This document shows positions 22,801-34,800 of a DNA stretch of 64,000 bases, piece by piece. A model generated the notes under the pieces. That model was not told where the DNA came from. It searched no databases and worked only from the letters and a program-made list of their open reading frames with translations. The DNA lies in the NCBI RefSeq assembly GCF_030247195.1, contig NC_080670.1, positions 40,347,524 to 40,411,523 of the forward strand. The letters are read 5' to 3'. The translations under genes were made by a program, and so were the position numbers. This stretch comes from Topomyia yanbarensis (Eukaryota; Arthropoda; Insecta; Diptera; Culicidae). Position 1 is the first letter of the stretch, and every line of letters begins with the position of its first letter.

Positions 22801-25800
22801 TTTTTTTAACAGGAAAACATTTATTTTAGCATCCCGAAAGCAATAATCCATTGATAAAAAATAAAAGCGAACAAACAACATCACAGCGAATCCTTCGACA
22901 CTAAATATTACTTTAAATTCTCTCAAATTTGTTCAAACGATCTGCTTCCTGCTGAGTTGTCTTGGGGTTATTAATTTAGAATTAGCATTAGAAACGTAAC
23001 TGCAACCTCCGAAAGAAAAATATTTCATGCATCCTTTTTTAAGAATTTTTTAATGTTCTAGTACTGGTAACAAACTTGGCGCACTTTTTTTCGTACCCTA
23101 CACTTGCCTTGTGATAAACAGCAGTTATCTTCGTTAACGTGCCAAAATAAAAAATAAAACAACATTTTATTTCTGCAAGCTTTGCATCCACAGCCGCCTT
23201 CGATTCGACACTTGCTTGAACTTAACTCCGATAAACTCCCGTCACTTGCGTGTGATTTTGTTTCCGACTCCTCTGTTCGTTAGACGTTTACATTAAATGA
23301 CTACACAATATGTTTCCCCCCTTCGTCACCACACTTTATAAACAATACCACTCAACTGTGTTTGTGTTCCCACCAAAAATTACAGAAAAACTGGTCGTGC
23401 ATTACTAAGAAACCAATGTTGTTGCCAATCCGGCGATCAAGATTACGAAAATTCGGTAGGAAAATTGTTTTGCAAAATTGTTTTTAACCCTCCCTTTCCC
23501 CTTCGTTCTAGAGTCCATTCTGTATTTGTTTTTCTTTTCTATCTGATCTACTATACACTTCTCCCGAATGATTATTTCGGTTTACGAAAATAAACTATGT
23601 ATGTGTGAGAAGACCTGAAGTGCGCTACCGAAACAATTGTTTTTATAAGCTTCTTTCGCTAGGTTACTTTCATATGCTTTCAGTTTTACCGTCACAGATA
23701 AGCTTAGTTTTTTGACAGTTCACTAGTACTGTTTACATGGATTTTTAACATTTTTGCCGATTGTTTGTTTCGATCACAGTGAGATTCTATCATTCGCGAC
23801 GTCGTTATAAAGGGAATAGAATCTGGTTTTATACTTGTACACAGTGGCAAATCCCTTGCCAGATCATTTGTTTCGATGCAAATTTGTCTGTACATCATCT
23901 TGTGCCTTACGAAATTTTGTCCGGTAATAAATCATGTTTCCGGATTTTTCAGGGCTCAGACTTAGTATTCATTGTTTGCGCATCGTTCTTCATTTCACTT
24001 TCCTCTGTTCACTTCTAGGGAAAAATGTTCAATAGGACTTAAGTAACGTTGAGAACTTCTCTTTGTGTGCTTTTTTTTCGATTGTGACGGCATTACTATT
24101 AAACTTTCCACCAATTTTCTAGTACAGATCGACAAGTGGCTATATTGACATTATATTATGCAAAGATTAACGAATAAATGTGAAGGCGACCGAGTAATTA
24201 GAAGTCAAAAAGTAAACACAGAGAACCTTTTCTTAGATGGTAGTTGTTACTTAGGTCCTATTGAACATTTATCCCAGAATAATTGAGTTTGTCGCTAGGG
24301 GCTGATCACCCTAGGAATGTATAACAAATTTGCATTAAATTAGAAAAAAATGCATTTCATATCTATTTCTGCATCAACTTTGCACTCCCCGCAGAAAAGT
24401 CTGTTTAACAGGCGTCCTACGCTGATCCACTTTGAACTAGGGCTAGTTTTTTCTAGCGTTTTGACGTCTTAGGGTGCTTACAGAGTGGCGGCGAGAAGCT
24501 GAGCTGGGGCTGGTACTGACATAAGAGTGCGAGATGCGAGAAACCTGCTTGCAGCATATTAAATGGAGCCTGTCAGAGTGAAAGCGGGTAGTCGGCGCCG
24601 ATCCTCTCGGCTTTCACTCTGACATCACCCATTTGGTTTGCAGCAAGCAGGTTTCTCGCATCTCGCATTCTAATGTCAGTTCCAGCGCCAGCTCAGCTTC
24701 TCGCCGCCACTCTGTAAGCACCCTTAGGGTGCTTACAGAGTGGCCGCGAGAAGCTGAGCAGGGGCTGGCACTGACATTAAAATGCGAGATGCGAGAAACC
24801 TGCTTGCAGCATATCAAATGGAACCTGTCAGAGTAAAAGCAGGCAGTCGGCGCCGATCCGCTCAGCTTTCACTCTGACATCATCCCTTTGGTTTGCAGCA
24901 AGCAGATTTCTCGCATCTCGCATTCTAATGTCAGCATCAGCGCCAGCTCAGCTTCTCGCTGCCACTCTGTAAGCATCCTTAGGCCGCTTAGGGTGCTTAC
25001 AGAGTGGCGGCGAGAAGCTGAGCTGGCGCTGGAACTGACATTAGAATGCGAGATGCGAGAAACCTGCTTGCTACAAACCAAATGGGTGATGTCAGAGTGA
25101 AAGCCGAGCGGATCGGCGCCGACTGCCGCTTTCACTCTGACAGGCTCCATTTAATATGCTGCAAGCAGGTTTCTCGCATCTCGCACTCTAATGTCAATAC
25201 CAGCCCCAGCTCAGCTTCTCGCCGCCACTCTGTAAGCACCCTTACAGAGTAGCGGCGAGAAGCTGAGCTGGTGCTGGTACTGACTTTAGAATGCGAGATG
25301 CGAGAAACCAACCTGCAGTAAAGTAAAGGAATGATGTCAGAGTGAAAGCAGGCAGTCGGCGCCGATCCGCTCAGCTTTCACTCTGACATCATCCCTTTGG
25401 TTTGCAGCAAGCAGGTTTCTCGCATCTCGCATTCTAATGTCAGCATCAGCGCCAGCTCAGCTTCTCGCCGCCACTCTGTAACCACCCTGAGGGTGCTTAC
25501 AGAGTGGCGGCGAGAAGCTGACTTGGAGCTGGAATTGACATTAAGATGCGAGAAACCTGCCTGCAGCAAAGTAAAGGGATGATGTCAGAGTGAAAGCGGG
25601 CAGTCTGTGCAGATCTGCTCGGCTTTCGCTCTGACATCACCCATTTGGTTTGCAGCAAGCAGGTTTCTCGCATCTCGCATTCTAATGTCAGTTCCAGCGC
25701 CAGCTCAGCTTCTCGCCGCCACTCTGTAAGCACCCTTACACGCAACGCAAAATACATTATGGATTTCTATTTTGATGGAAAGAATTGCATTTAATTTCGC

Positions 25801-28800
25801 TGATTTTTGAAAATGCATCACAAGTGATCTGCCCCCAGGTTTGTCCTGTTCATTTTTGCACTCCAAGCTTCCAGCATCGCTTTTCATTTTATGCCAGCTC
25901 TCTGACAGCCTTAGTTTTTGAAGTCGTATAGATACAAAGTTCCAAACAAGTTTGTTTTACGACTTACCTTAATTTCTGTTGTTACGATGTTTTTCAACCA
26001 TTGCAAAGTTTATGTTGAGCAACAAGTTGTTAAAAATTAAAGGTTAAACCATTTTATGATCGAACCAAAATGTTTAGTGTTTTGATTTTTATGACAGCGA
26101 TGCTATTTTTTCCGCAAAGGGCTAATTTATTTTTCACACTTCGCTTTTCACTTTTCATTCATATTATTTAGTATCGCTATTTGATTTCAAACTGAACAAT
26201 CGGACAATAATCGACATGTATTAATCCGTGTTTCTGTAATTTTCACAGAAACCATTTTCACCTAATTTCTGAACTTAAGTAGTGAAATGTCTTGCTGTAG
26301 GTGTATTTGTTTCCCTTTCAATTGTTGGTAAAGTCCAATAGAAGTAGGCGTTGAAACTTTTTCGTGTCGCTTGCTCAGTTTATCGTGCGTATTCGAATTT
26401 TAATCAGTACGGATATTTAGCGAAACAGCGGCGTTCTTTGAAACTTAATTTAAGGGGACCTTCTCCTGGATTCGGCGGAAAATCAAGCAATAATTGAGAA
26501 TTTTTTGTGGAAATACGAAGACATACGAACTTCTACTTTTGAGTTTTTATTCGTTGCTAGCTAATACCAATTGCGCGTTGCTGCGACTTTTAACGAAATA
26601 GGAGAAAAACACAATTTGTTCCGAAGCGCCATCTAGCGGGTTTATCTGCCCGCTAGATGGCGCTTCGGAACAAATTGTGTTTTTCTCCTATTTCGAACCA
26701 ATAGCACACAAACACGTTCCATAACAAATGCCTACTATGTACAAATATTTATGGCAATCGGTTAAGCCGTTTGAAAGCCTATCTTCTGTATATATAAAAG
26801 TCAATGTTTGTATGTATATGATTTATGGACTCCCAAACGGCTTAACCGATCGCCGTCAAAATTTATACGTAGTAGGCATTTGTTATGGAGCGTGTTTGTG
26901 TGCTATTGGTTGTGGAGTTTCTGCCCGACAGATGGCGCTTCGGAACAAATTGAGTTTTCCTCCTATTTTGATGAAAGTCGCAGCAACGCGCGATAGGTAT
27001 CAGCTAGTAAATCATATACATACAAACATTGACTTTTATATATATAGAAGATAGATAGAGAGATTTATCGATAATTAGAAAATGATAATTATTTCTCGAA
27101 AACTCAAAATGACGGCTTCAAAATTGAGGATCTCGTCTATCTCTGCGCGTGAAACATCGTCCTACTTTGTCAAGTGCAGGGCCTCTCGTAGTTAAGTGAA
27201 TTGAGAAATGCATATAATTTATTAAAATATGTAAAATTTCCTATGATTTATACCTAATTTCAACAAAAAAATTGAATAAAATAAAACAATTTTATAGACG
27301 TTAAAAAAAGAAAATGAAACTTGTCTCTTTTTTACTGTAATCTTGTTCAAAAATTATAAAAAAATCATTTTTAGCCCCATTCATGCTAATGTTAGGTATA
27401 AGCCAGACAAAAAAGTTTATACTTCCAAACAATTTTTGAATAAAGGAAATCAGACCAATAGAATAAGGCCTATTCCTGATGTTAGCAGAAAAAACGAAGG
27501 TTTCGAGAAAAACGCAATTTTGAAGCCGCCATTTTGAATTTTCGCAAAAAATCATTTTCTGATTATCGATAAATTCTTAAGTCGGACAGATCAAAAACAG
27601 AAGTTCGTATGCCTTTTCATTTTTTCACAAAAGATTCTCAAATATTGCTTTGCTTTTCCGCCGACTCCAGGAGAAGGCCCTTTAAAAAAGAAAACAATTT
27701 TAAAGCATAAAATGTTCACCACGGCGTAAAAATATCCAGGAGAAAAATCTTAAAGTAACAGTGACAAAGACCGTTAAGTTTGCTCCAGGGAGTACACTTC
27801 GTTCGGCAGAACTAACCTCACTTTTCTTTTTTTATGAGAATTTAAGATCCCGACTTTTCAGAAATTATGCTTCAATTATAATTAAATTTAAAGAAAATAG
27901 CTTTCCGTTCACCGATAACAAACATTTTCGTTCGCTTGTTGTTTCTAAGAACTTCAAATAAATTATCAAATTCTTTGACATAAAGGAACAGATCTTAATG
28001 TTCCAAAACAAATTCTTTATTCTATTTACTTAATTAAACTAGAACCAATACTAACCACTGAATGTATGTATTGTTGCTTCACTTTAAGTATTATTAGTGT
28101 TACTATTGCTGCAATTATAGTATCTTTTCCAATCTGGTAATCTGTTGAGTACGTTGCTCTCACTCTGTCTTTTTACATTCACGTCTAAAAGAAACAATTT
28201 CAAACAGCTCTATCTTGTAATACTCGACCTGTCTGTTTCTGTAGTTGAGTCCTTCAACCATGATCAACCCAACCCAATAGATTCTAGTAACTCTAAGTTC
28301 GATTGCTTACATCTACCTGCTATCTAATAATAGTCGCGACTCGAGTAAAATCCTATCCTAACCTACCGTAACACCCTATTATTCTTAGACGGAAAATTGC
28401 AAAAAAAAACGTAATCTGTGACAATCAAACTCAATTCATGTCACGTTAAGTATTTTTTAACACTTCCGGCCTACTATACTAGTATTCAAATCCACAGGCT
28501 AATTCCTATTTCCCAACTGTTTTGATATCTGCAAGGGGAATAATTTATCTTTCACACCTTGCAGCTGTCAATTTTCAACCTCTGTCAAATTTCTCTTCTC
28601 TCTCTATCTCTGTCTCATACCAATTTTGCGTAGCAAAAAAAAACATCTTATTTTCCTATATAAAAACCAAAACATATTTCACTATTTTTCCAGAAATATC
28701 ATCTTGTTGGGTCACAACGCGAGGTGAGTTCAATCCCGTACCTAAATCAAACTAAATATTCTGCCATTTATTTCTCTCTTTTCTTTTTACATCAGTAGCT

Positions 28801-31800
28801 TGAACCTTCCCCCGTAAACAGCATTTTCTATAGAAAGACTTTTTTTCGCGCGATTAGCAACAAAAAAAAAACACCGGGAGCTTTTCAAATGATGACACAC
28901 AACTCGGATCCTAGCATCACATTTCAAGAGCTCTCCGTTTTTTTGTTTTCTGTTTTTAGATGCTCTATGTTACTTAAAAAATGACACGCACATCGCGTAC
29001 ACGATAGATTGGAAGCTGAACGCGTGTTAAAACGATGCGACACATTATATAGCAAAAAAATTACATTTATCGCATTACGAGTGCTTGCACACTGTGCTGA
29101 TTCGGTTCAGCGAACGTGAAAGGTTTCGGGGGTTTGTTATGTAGTTTTTTTCGCTACCGGCAGCTGCATCACAAACAAAAGAAAAATCTGTAGCTTTAGA
29201 TCGTAACGCACCTTCCTCTATGTGGAGAATCGCAGATTCATGGCCTCCCCTGATTGTATTCGACTAATTTTATTTATTTGACAATTGTGGTCAGGAAAGG
29301 TCGTTCATTATAGTCTTCTTCCAGTATTTGATTCTTAAAATGTTAAAACAATTTTTTTTAATGCATGAACAAAAGTTTGTGTACAGGTTTAACGGTTTAA
29401 AATTTAAGGGTGAGTAGAGAAATCGGTCCTTAGTGAATATTATACTTATCACATTTTAGACAAATATCTTCCATTTATACAAAATTAAACGGATGCCATT
29501 TGTCTAAACTTCTTCCAGTTGATTCGGAAAAAATGGGCAAAAAACTTATTCATGTTTACTCTAGGTAGCTACTAAAGTAAGAAAAAGGAGTCGTTGGTGC
29601 ATTCAATAAAAACCGCTTTTCTAGAGTATCGAAAAACTGACACGAGTGACTGGTCTGTTTGGCTCTGAAAGCACCATAACCTATGATTAAAACCATTAGC
29701 GGCGGCCTCCACCAACCATAACTGCTAAAGCCAATCGAAGGATGAAATTATCTATCACTCACTGAGACTGACCCTCTTTTGCCGACTGAAGGTCATCTTA
29801 TACCTCGCGATTTTGCTCCTCACGTGCAAATATTTTATATTTTCCGTGATTGATAAAAATCAAACCAAAAAATGCTTTTCGAAGTGTATATTTAAACGCG
29901 GAAAACGTTGCGGATCACTAGCAATACAGTATGAAAGCAATGAAGTCATGAAGTCGTGTGCAGTTTTTAATCTATTAAATGAATAATAAATAGAAATTAT
30001 GTTATGAAATTAACAGTACAATACCTTCCATTCATTCACCTTGCGCTCTAACATTTTTAGGGATAACTGTCAAAAATTCTAACCCCTGTGCCAGAGACGA
30101 TGGTCATGTAAGACCGATAGCGTCAAACAACTATCTGCTTTTCGAGAAATTCAATTTAAAGTAGTGCCAAATGCTTAAGATTTGGGTAAATATATAATTA
30201 TTACTTTTGGAATGCTGAGCGTTTTGAATCGATTGTGGTTCACCAGGTGTATTAATTTAACAATGCTCATGTTTTGGTATATTTAACTTTACAGGATCTC
30301 CTCTAGTTGTCCAACTACAAAGCGTCTGAATGCCAAAATCTCATGTCAAAGTCACTTTGACAATCAATCTGACAATAATTAGATATTGCTGTCTGCTTTA
30401 GAGAATTTCTGACATCTGTCAGTCGGTCCAACTGGCGAATCAAATTCTTAAGTTGGACAGAGAGTGCGACCCATCCAGCGAATCACGACTGTACTGTTTT
30501 AGTGTTGGCATGATAATTTGAAATACTTAACCACCCTCAACTGTGCAGACTTTTATTTCAACTTAGCCTACATTATCCATCAATTACAAACGATTTGCAG
30601 GAAAGTTCTCCCCCAGCTTCGCCACATCAGCAGTAAACATTTGTGTTTTATGATCCGAAGAAAACCTAATCTGATGTCATAGCCACTGTGAACTACTATA
30701 CGCGGTTACGGGCGAACGTCTGTGTACCACTTAGCATGCAAATTCGCGAAACAATGGCCTACCCTACTTGAGTTGTAACAGTAATGTCAATGTTGGCATT
30801 AAAAGTTGTTGCGAAAAAGTCGTTGCATTTCAGATATGTCCCCCTGTTTTGGGTTGATAAATTCCCGATTCCGTCGCAACCAAGATACCTACAGATTTGC
30901 CAATCATGACTTTTAATTCGAATCCAATACTAACAAGGAGCGGACTCACCTAGAAAACGATAGTATAAATCGTGATCGAAAATAGGGACCTCTACCTGTG
31001 CAACGGTTTATACGCAGTTTCTGCTCGATAAATCAGCACCATTTGGCCCCAAGGTCGAACAACCGATATTAAAACTGTCATTTATTTACCCCCGTTCCGC
31101 TTCGGAGATGGGACAGATTTTCCACGGTCGATAGGGGTCGCGGCGTAGCCTACTGTGGTAGCACATGTTCGTTAGGGCTTAGGTAACCATAGGGTAAAAC
31201 ATGGAGAAGATCGACAAGAAATTGAATTTGGTTTATTTTTTTTCATTATCTTGTATTTTGTAGTTGTATCTGACAACTTGGTCTTAATGAAAAACCTAAT
31301 ATAATTTTCACTTAACTAATTAAAAATACGCATGGTTTGTAAACGTTGTCGAAACGTGCTACTTGACATAATAAAATCGAAAACATTATGTCAACCCTGA
31401 AGACGCATGCCAATGGAATTGAAGGGGTCAATTGAAACAAAAGCTGATTTTCTTAGTCTTGGCTGTAGAAATTGCGTGGAATTCAGCAATTCTCAACCTG
31501 GGGCCCGCGGACCCCAAGGGGAGCGTGAAGTAGTTTCCAGGGTTCGTAAGGAGCTGTTTTGTAACAGATTTAAAATAATGTTTGGATGGTACACAAAATG
31601 GATGTTAGGCAGTGGGGGTCCGCAACAACCCTGGATGATTTCGAAGGGGTCTGCGGGCCGAAAAAGTGTAAGAAGTGCTGTCCTGGATGGAAGGACACGC
31701 TCAGGAGCATAAATCCGAAGCCGTCCAAGCAGTTCTACATTGTCGCTTTCAGCACGAAGAATTTTTGCTCCAAAGACAGCTTGATATCTATCATACGACG

Positions 31801-34800
31801 ATTCTGCAACGTTTCGATGGCCAGAAAAACACAGCGGCCTTCACAAGGGAGCATATTTAGCGGATCTTGCCAGGGGTGGTTTCGAAGTGCGTTTTTAACA
31901 AACTTGCGTGGGATGAGTTCAATTCTAGCGATCCATACTGCCTCATAAGGGGACCACATATTATTCCAACATCGATCGGGCAAGCGAGCAGTAAAGTGCG
32001 CCTGAACACAAGGGATTATCAAAGTCAGGAGCAGTTTTTAAAATAAAACCTAGTTGTCGGTTAGCTTTGTTGACTATCCTGGAGCAATACATCTTGATTG
32101 TCAATTGTGAGTTATGTAATACACCAAGATCCAACACTTCATCGATGCGATTGAGTCGCTACCCCTTGAATAGTGTAGTCGTAAATTGTAAACGCTTTCA
32201 GAAGCGACAGAATCAAATATTTCGGGATGCCCTAGCAAACAAAACGATACAGGAGCTCTTGAAGATACCTGCTATCAGCTTCACACTGTATTGCAAGACA
32301 AATTTTAAGATTATCAGCGTAAATATCCACCGTTGGCTAGGAGGATTTGCAAACGTCGCTGAAAAATAGTGTGAACAACAGAGGACTCAGATTGTTTCCT
32401 TGGGGCGCGCCGGAGAGCGAATAAAACCCGATGAGAGAATAAACGTCACCTAGGGACCATTCATAAATTACGTAACGCTTTTAGGGGGGGAGGGGGTTCG
32501 ACAAGTTGTTCCATATTGTGACATAGGGGGGAGGGGGAGTAAGCTAGATCGTTACGAAACATGTTTTCCCCCAGGAAAATTTTTTTTTAAGGAATTCGTT
32601 ACGTAATATGGGAGGGGAGGATAAAGAAATTTGTGACAATTTGTTACATGGGGGGAGGGGGAGTCAATTTTGGGCAATTTTTGCGTTACGTAATTTATGA
32701 ATGGTCCCCTAGGTGCATCGATTTTCGCGGACCATTCTCCTTGCGTTTTGAATTAGCTTGGAGCATTGCATTGCACGTTTTGGATTCCAACGCAAATCAG
32801 TAGTAACTTGTATACAAACATCGATTGTAACCGCGAGAGATGCGACTAACTTCAACCAGACTGGAGCGCCACCTACCCAAGGTACGAAGAGGGACATTGG
32901 ACCAAGCAGGCGAACGACGATGACGGAAAAAATTAAAGGGTTGTGTACAGGACACGACCACGGTGACATTAAAAATGTAGCTTTTTTCAAGAGCGTGCAA
33001 ATGAATTTTATCTATCACACATATCGACTCACGTTCTTGTTCACTCGCCTGTTTTCATATGTTACAATTTGCTATATACCCTCCCCATCAAAACATAATT
33101 TATTGAAGGTCTTTTAACGGTAATCTATTAATTAATCAAGTATCTCACTAGGCGATTGGCATTATTTGGCTGATCCATCTAGTAAAAATAGGCTGGTCTG
33201 TCCAGAAAATATATTCAAAAGAAAAGTTCCATATTGAGAGCTGTGATGAGGAAGCCCACGCCCGCCAACGGAAATATACAGATTCTCCATGAAATATGAA
33301 ATTTCATTTTCCATTTATATTTTCAATAATATGCTAATGAACTTAAGTAAACAATCTTAAGTTTAAGTATTTCTTGATCGATTAGTGGTGGAAAAAATGA
33401 AATTATTTGATAAATTACATTGTTATGCAACGTTCGCACTACCAGTTAAAACGGGTTTTTATGCTATCTTGGTGACATTTTTTTTGTTGCTAATTATTAA
33501 AACGTGTTATAACTCTGTAGTGTAAACATTGTATTATTAAACCAATTCTGCAGCGTTTTATGTTATATAGGTGTTTTATGTGGTAATAGGACTGACATAA
33601 TTATATCTTCAATACAGCGGTTTGTTTCATAATTTAAAAGATTTATTTTAAAATTTAAATTAGTATACCCAACCGTTCTATTTGTTGTATACTTTAAAAC
33701 GCAATTAGAACTGTGTTTTAAATACATAGGGTAGGACAGATATTCTGACTGGATAAACTGGGAAAACAATTTTAACTCCAGTAACGCTTAAGGCATGGCT
33801 TGAATTTGAATCGAAAAAGAACACCCGCTTAAACTGCTGCTGGGACGGTAAGTTCTGTTTTAAAATTTTCCGTTGTGTGCAGTACAAAACAAAAGTGTTT
33901 GAAATTAGAAAACAAAAAGTTCTGCTGGGAATGTGATTGTTTCCGATGCAATTACACTCAGATTTTTCACGCAGGGGAAACCGCGTAAATTAAAAAAAAA
34001 AACGCGTTAATGAAAACCGCGTAAATTTCAAAATCCGCGTAAAAAAACCTGAGTGTACTCTCCTATATAAAATACTACGCTGCTGAACAGTGCAATAACT
34101 ACAGAAGCACGTTTTCAGATGCCTTACTGATAAAAAACATATAACCGAAATATGAAACATGAAAACCAATAGGCTCTTTACCCTACGCAGCTACAAAGCG
34201 CCGTAAACATGGATTAACAAGTTGCAACGCACACGCATGCATAAAAATAAATATATATTTTTCAAACGCTACACTCTTAAGCAGCACACACCGTATTGAA
34301 TTCAATCCAAACCACCCCGCCCACCCACTTTGCAAATCATTCTGTGACACCGTGCTGGTACCCGAAAAATCCGCACACGGCCACCGCTGCCGAAAATGCA
34401 TAGCGTCTACCGCTTATTGTAGTGCCCAGACGCTGCAGCCATGATCTTACCCGTTCGACATAAGAACAAAAACTGATTCAAACGGGTACGCGTCACCTCT
34501 ATTTATAAACTAACCGTATATGGTTTAGTCACTTAGGGTGAAGCCAGAGTGGGCGCGATGCGAAACGCGACGCGATGCGATGCGAACTGCGTGCGATTTC
34601 CAACACGACATGATAGCCAGAGTGAACGTGACTGGAAGCGATGGTCATATGCGTTATACGTAAACAAAAATTTCGTTGAAGTGTCGAACGGATTGCGAGC
34701 TGAAAAGTTTCTGTGAAAATGAGCTCAGACGAAAAATATTTCATGTCCGAATGCGTACGCGATTCCTTTTTTAGAAACCATAAAGATTTTGGAATTCATC

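Larger units (their letters stand above)
26452..27683. mobile_element. TTAA-flanked DNA transposon, non-autonomous, copy 1
   Basis: Ends GGGGACCTTCTCCTGGATTC and the complement CCAGGAGAAGGCCC sit next to TTAA/TTTAA on both sides. The inverted ends continue for more than 100 bp with interruptions (AATTGAGAATTTTTTGTGGA; CATACGAACTTCT / AGAAGTTCGTATGCC). The interior has no transposase; it has a nested inverted-repeat insertion at 26563-27058. A second, partial copy is at 40790-41535. TTAA targets are typical of piggyBac-type elements, but these ends do not match the usual CCC start, so the superfamily is open. Confidence 0.7.

Noticed and set aside
24472..25735. CRISPR-like array (regular repeats)
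   Set aside because: Units are 250 bp, abut without unique spacers and fold back; the genome is eukaryotic.
24614..25757. Many short frames on both strands repeating SRISHSNVS and EMRETCLLQT
   Set aside because: They are translations of the fold-back arms in both orientations, not a protein family.
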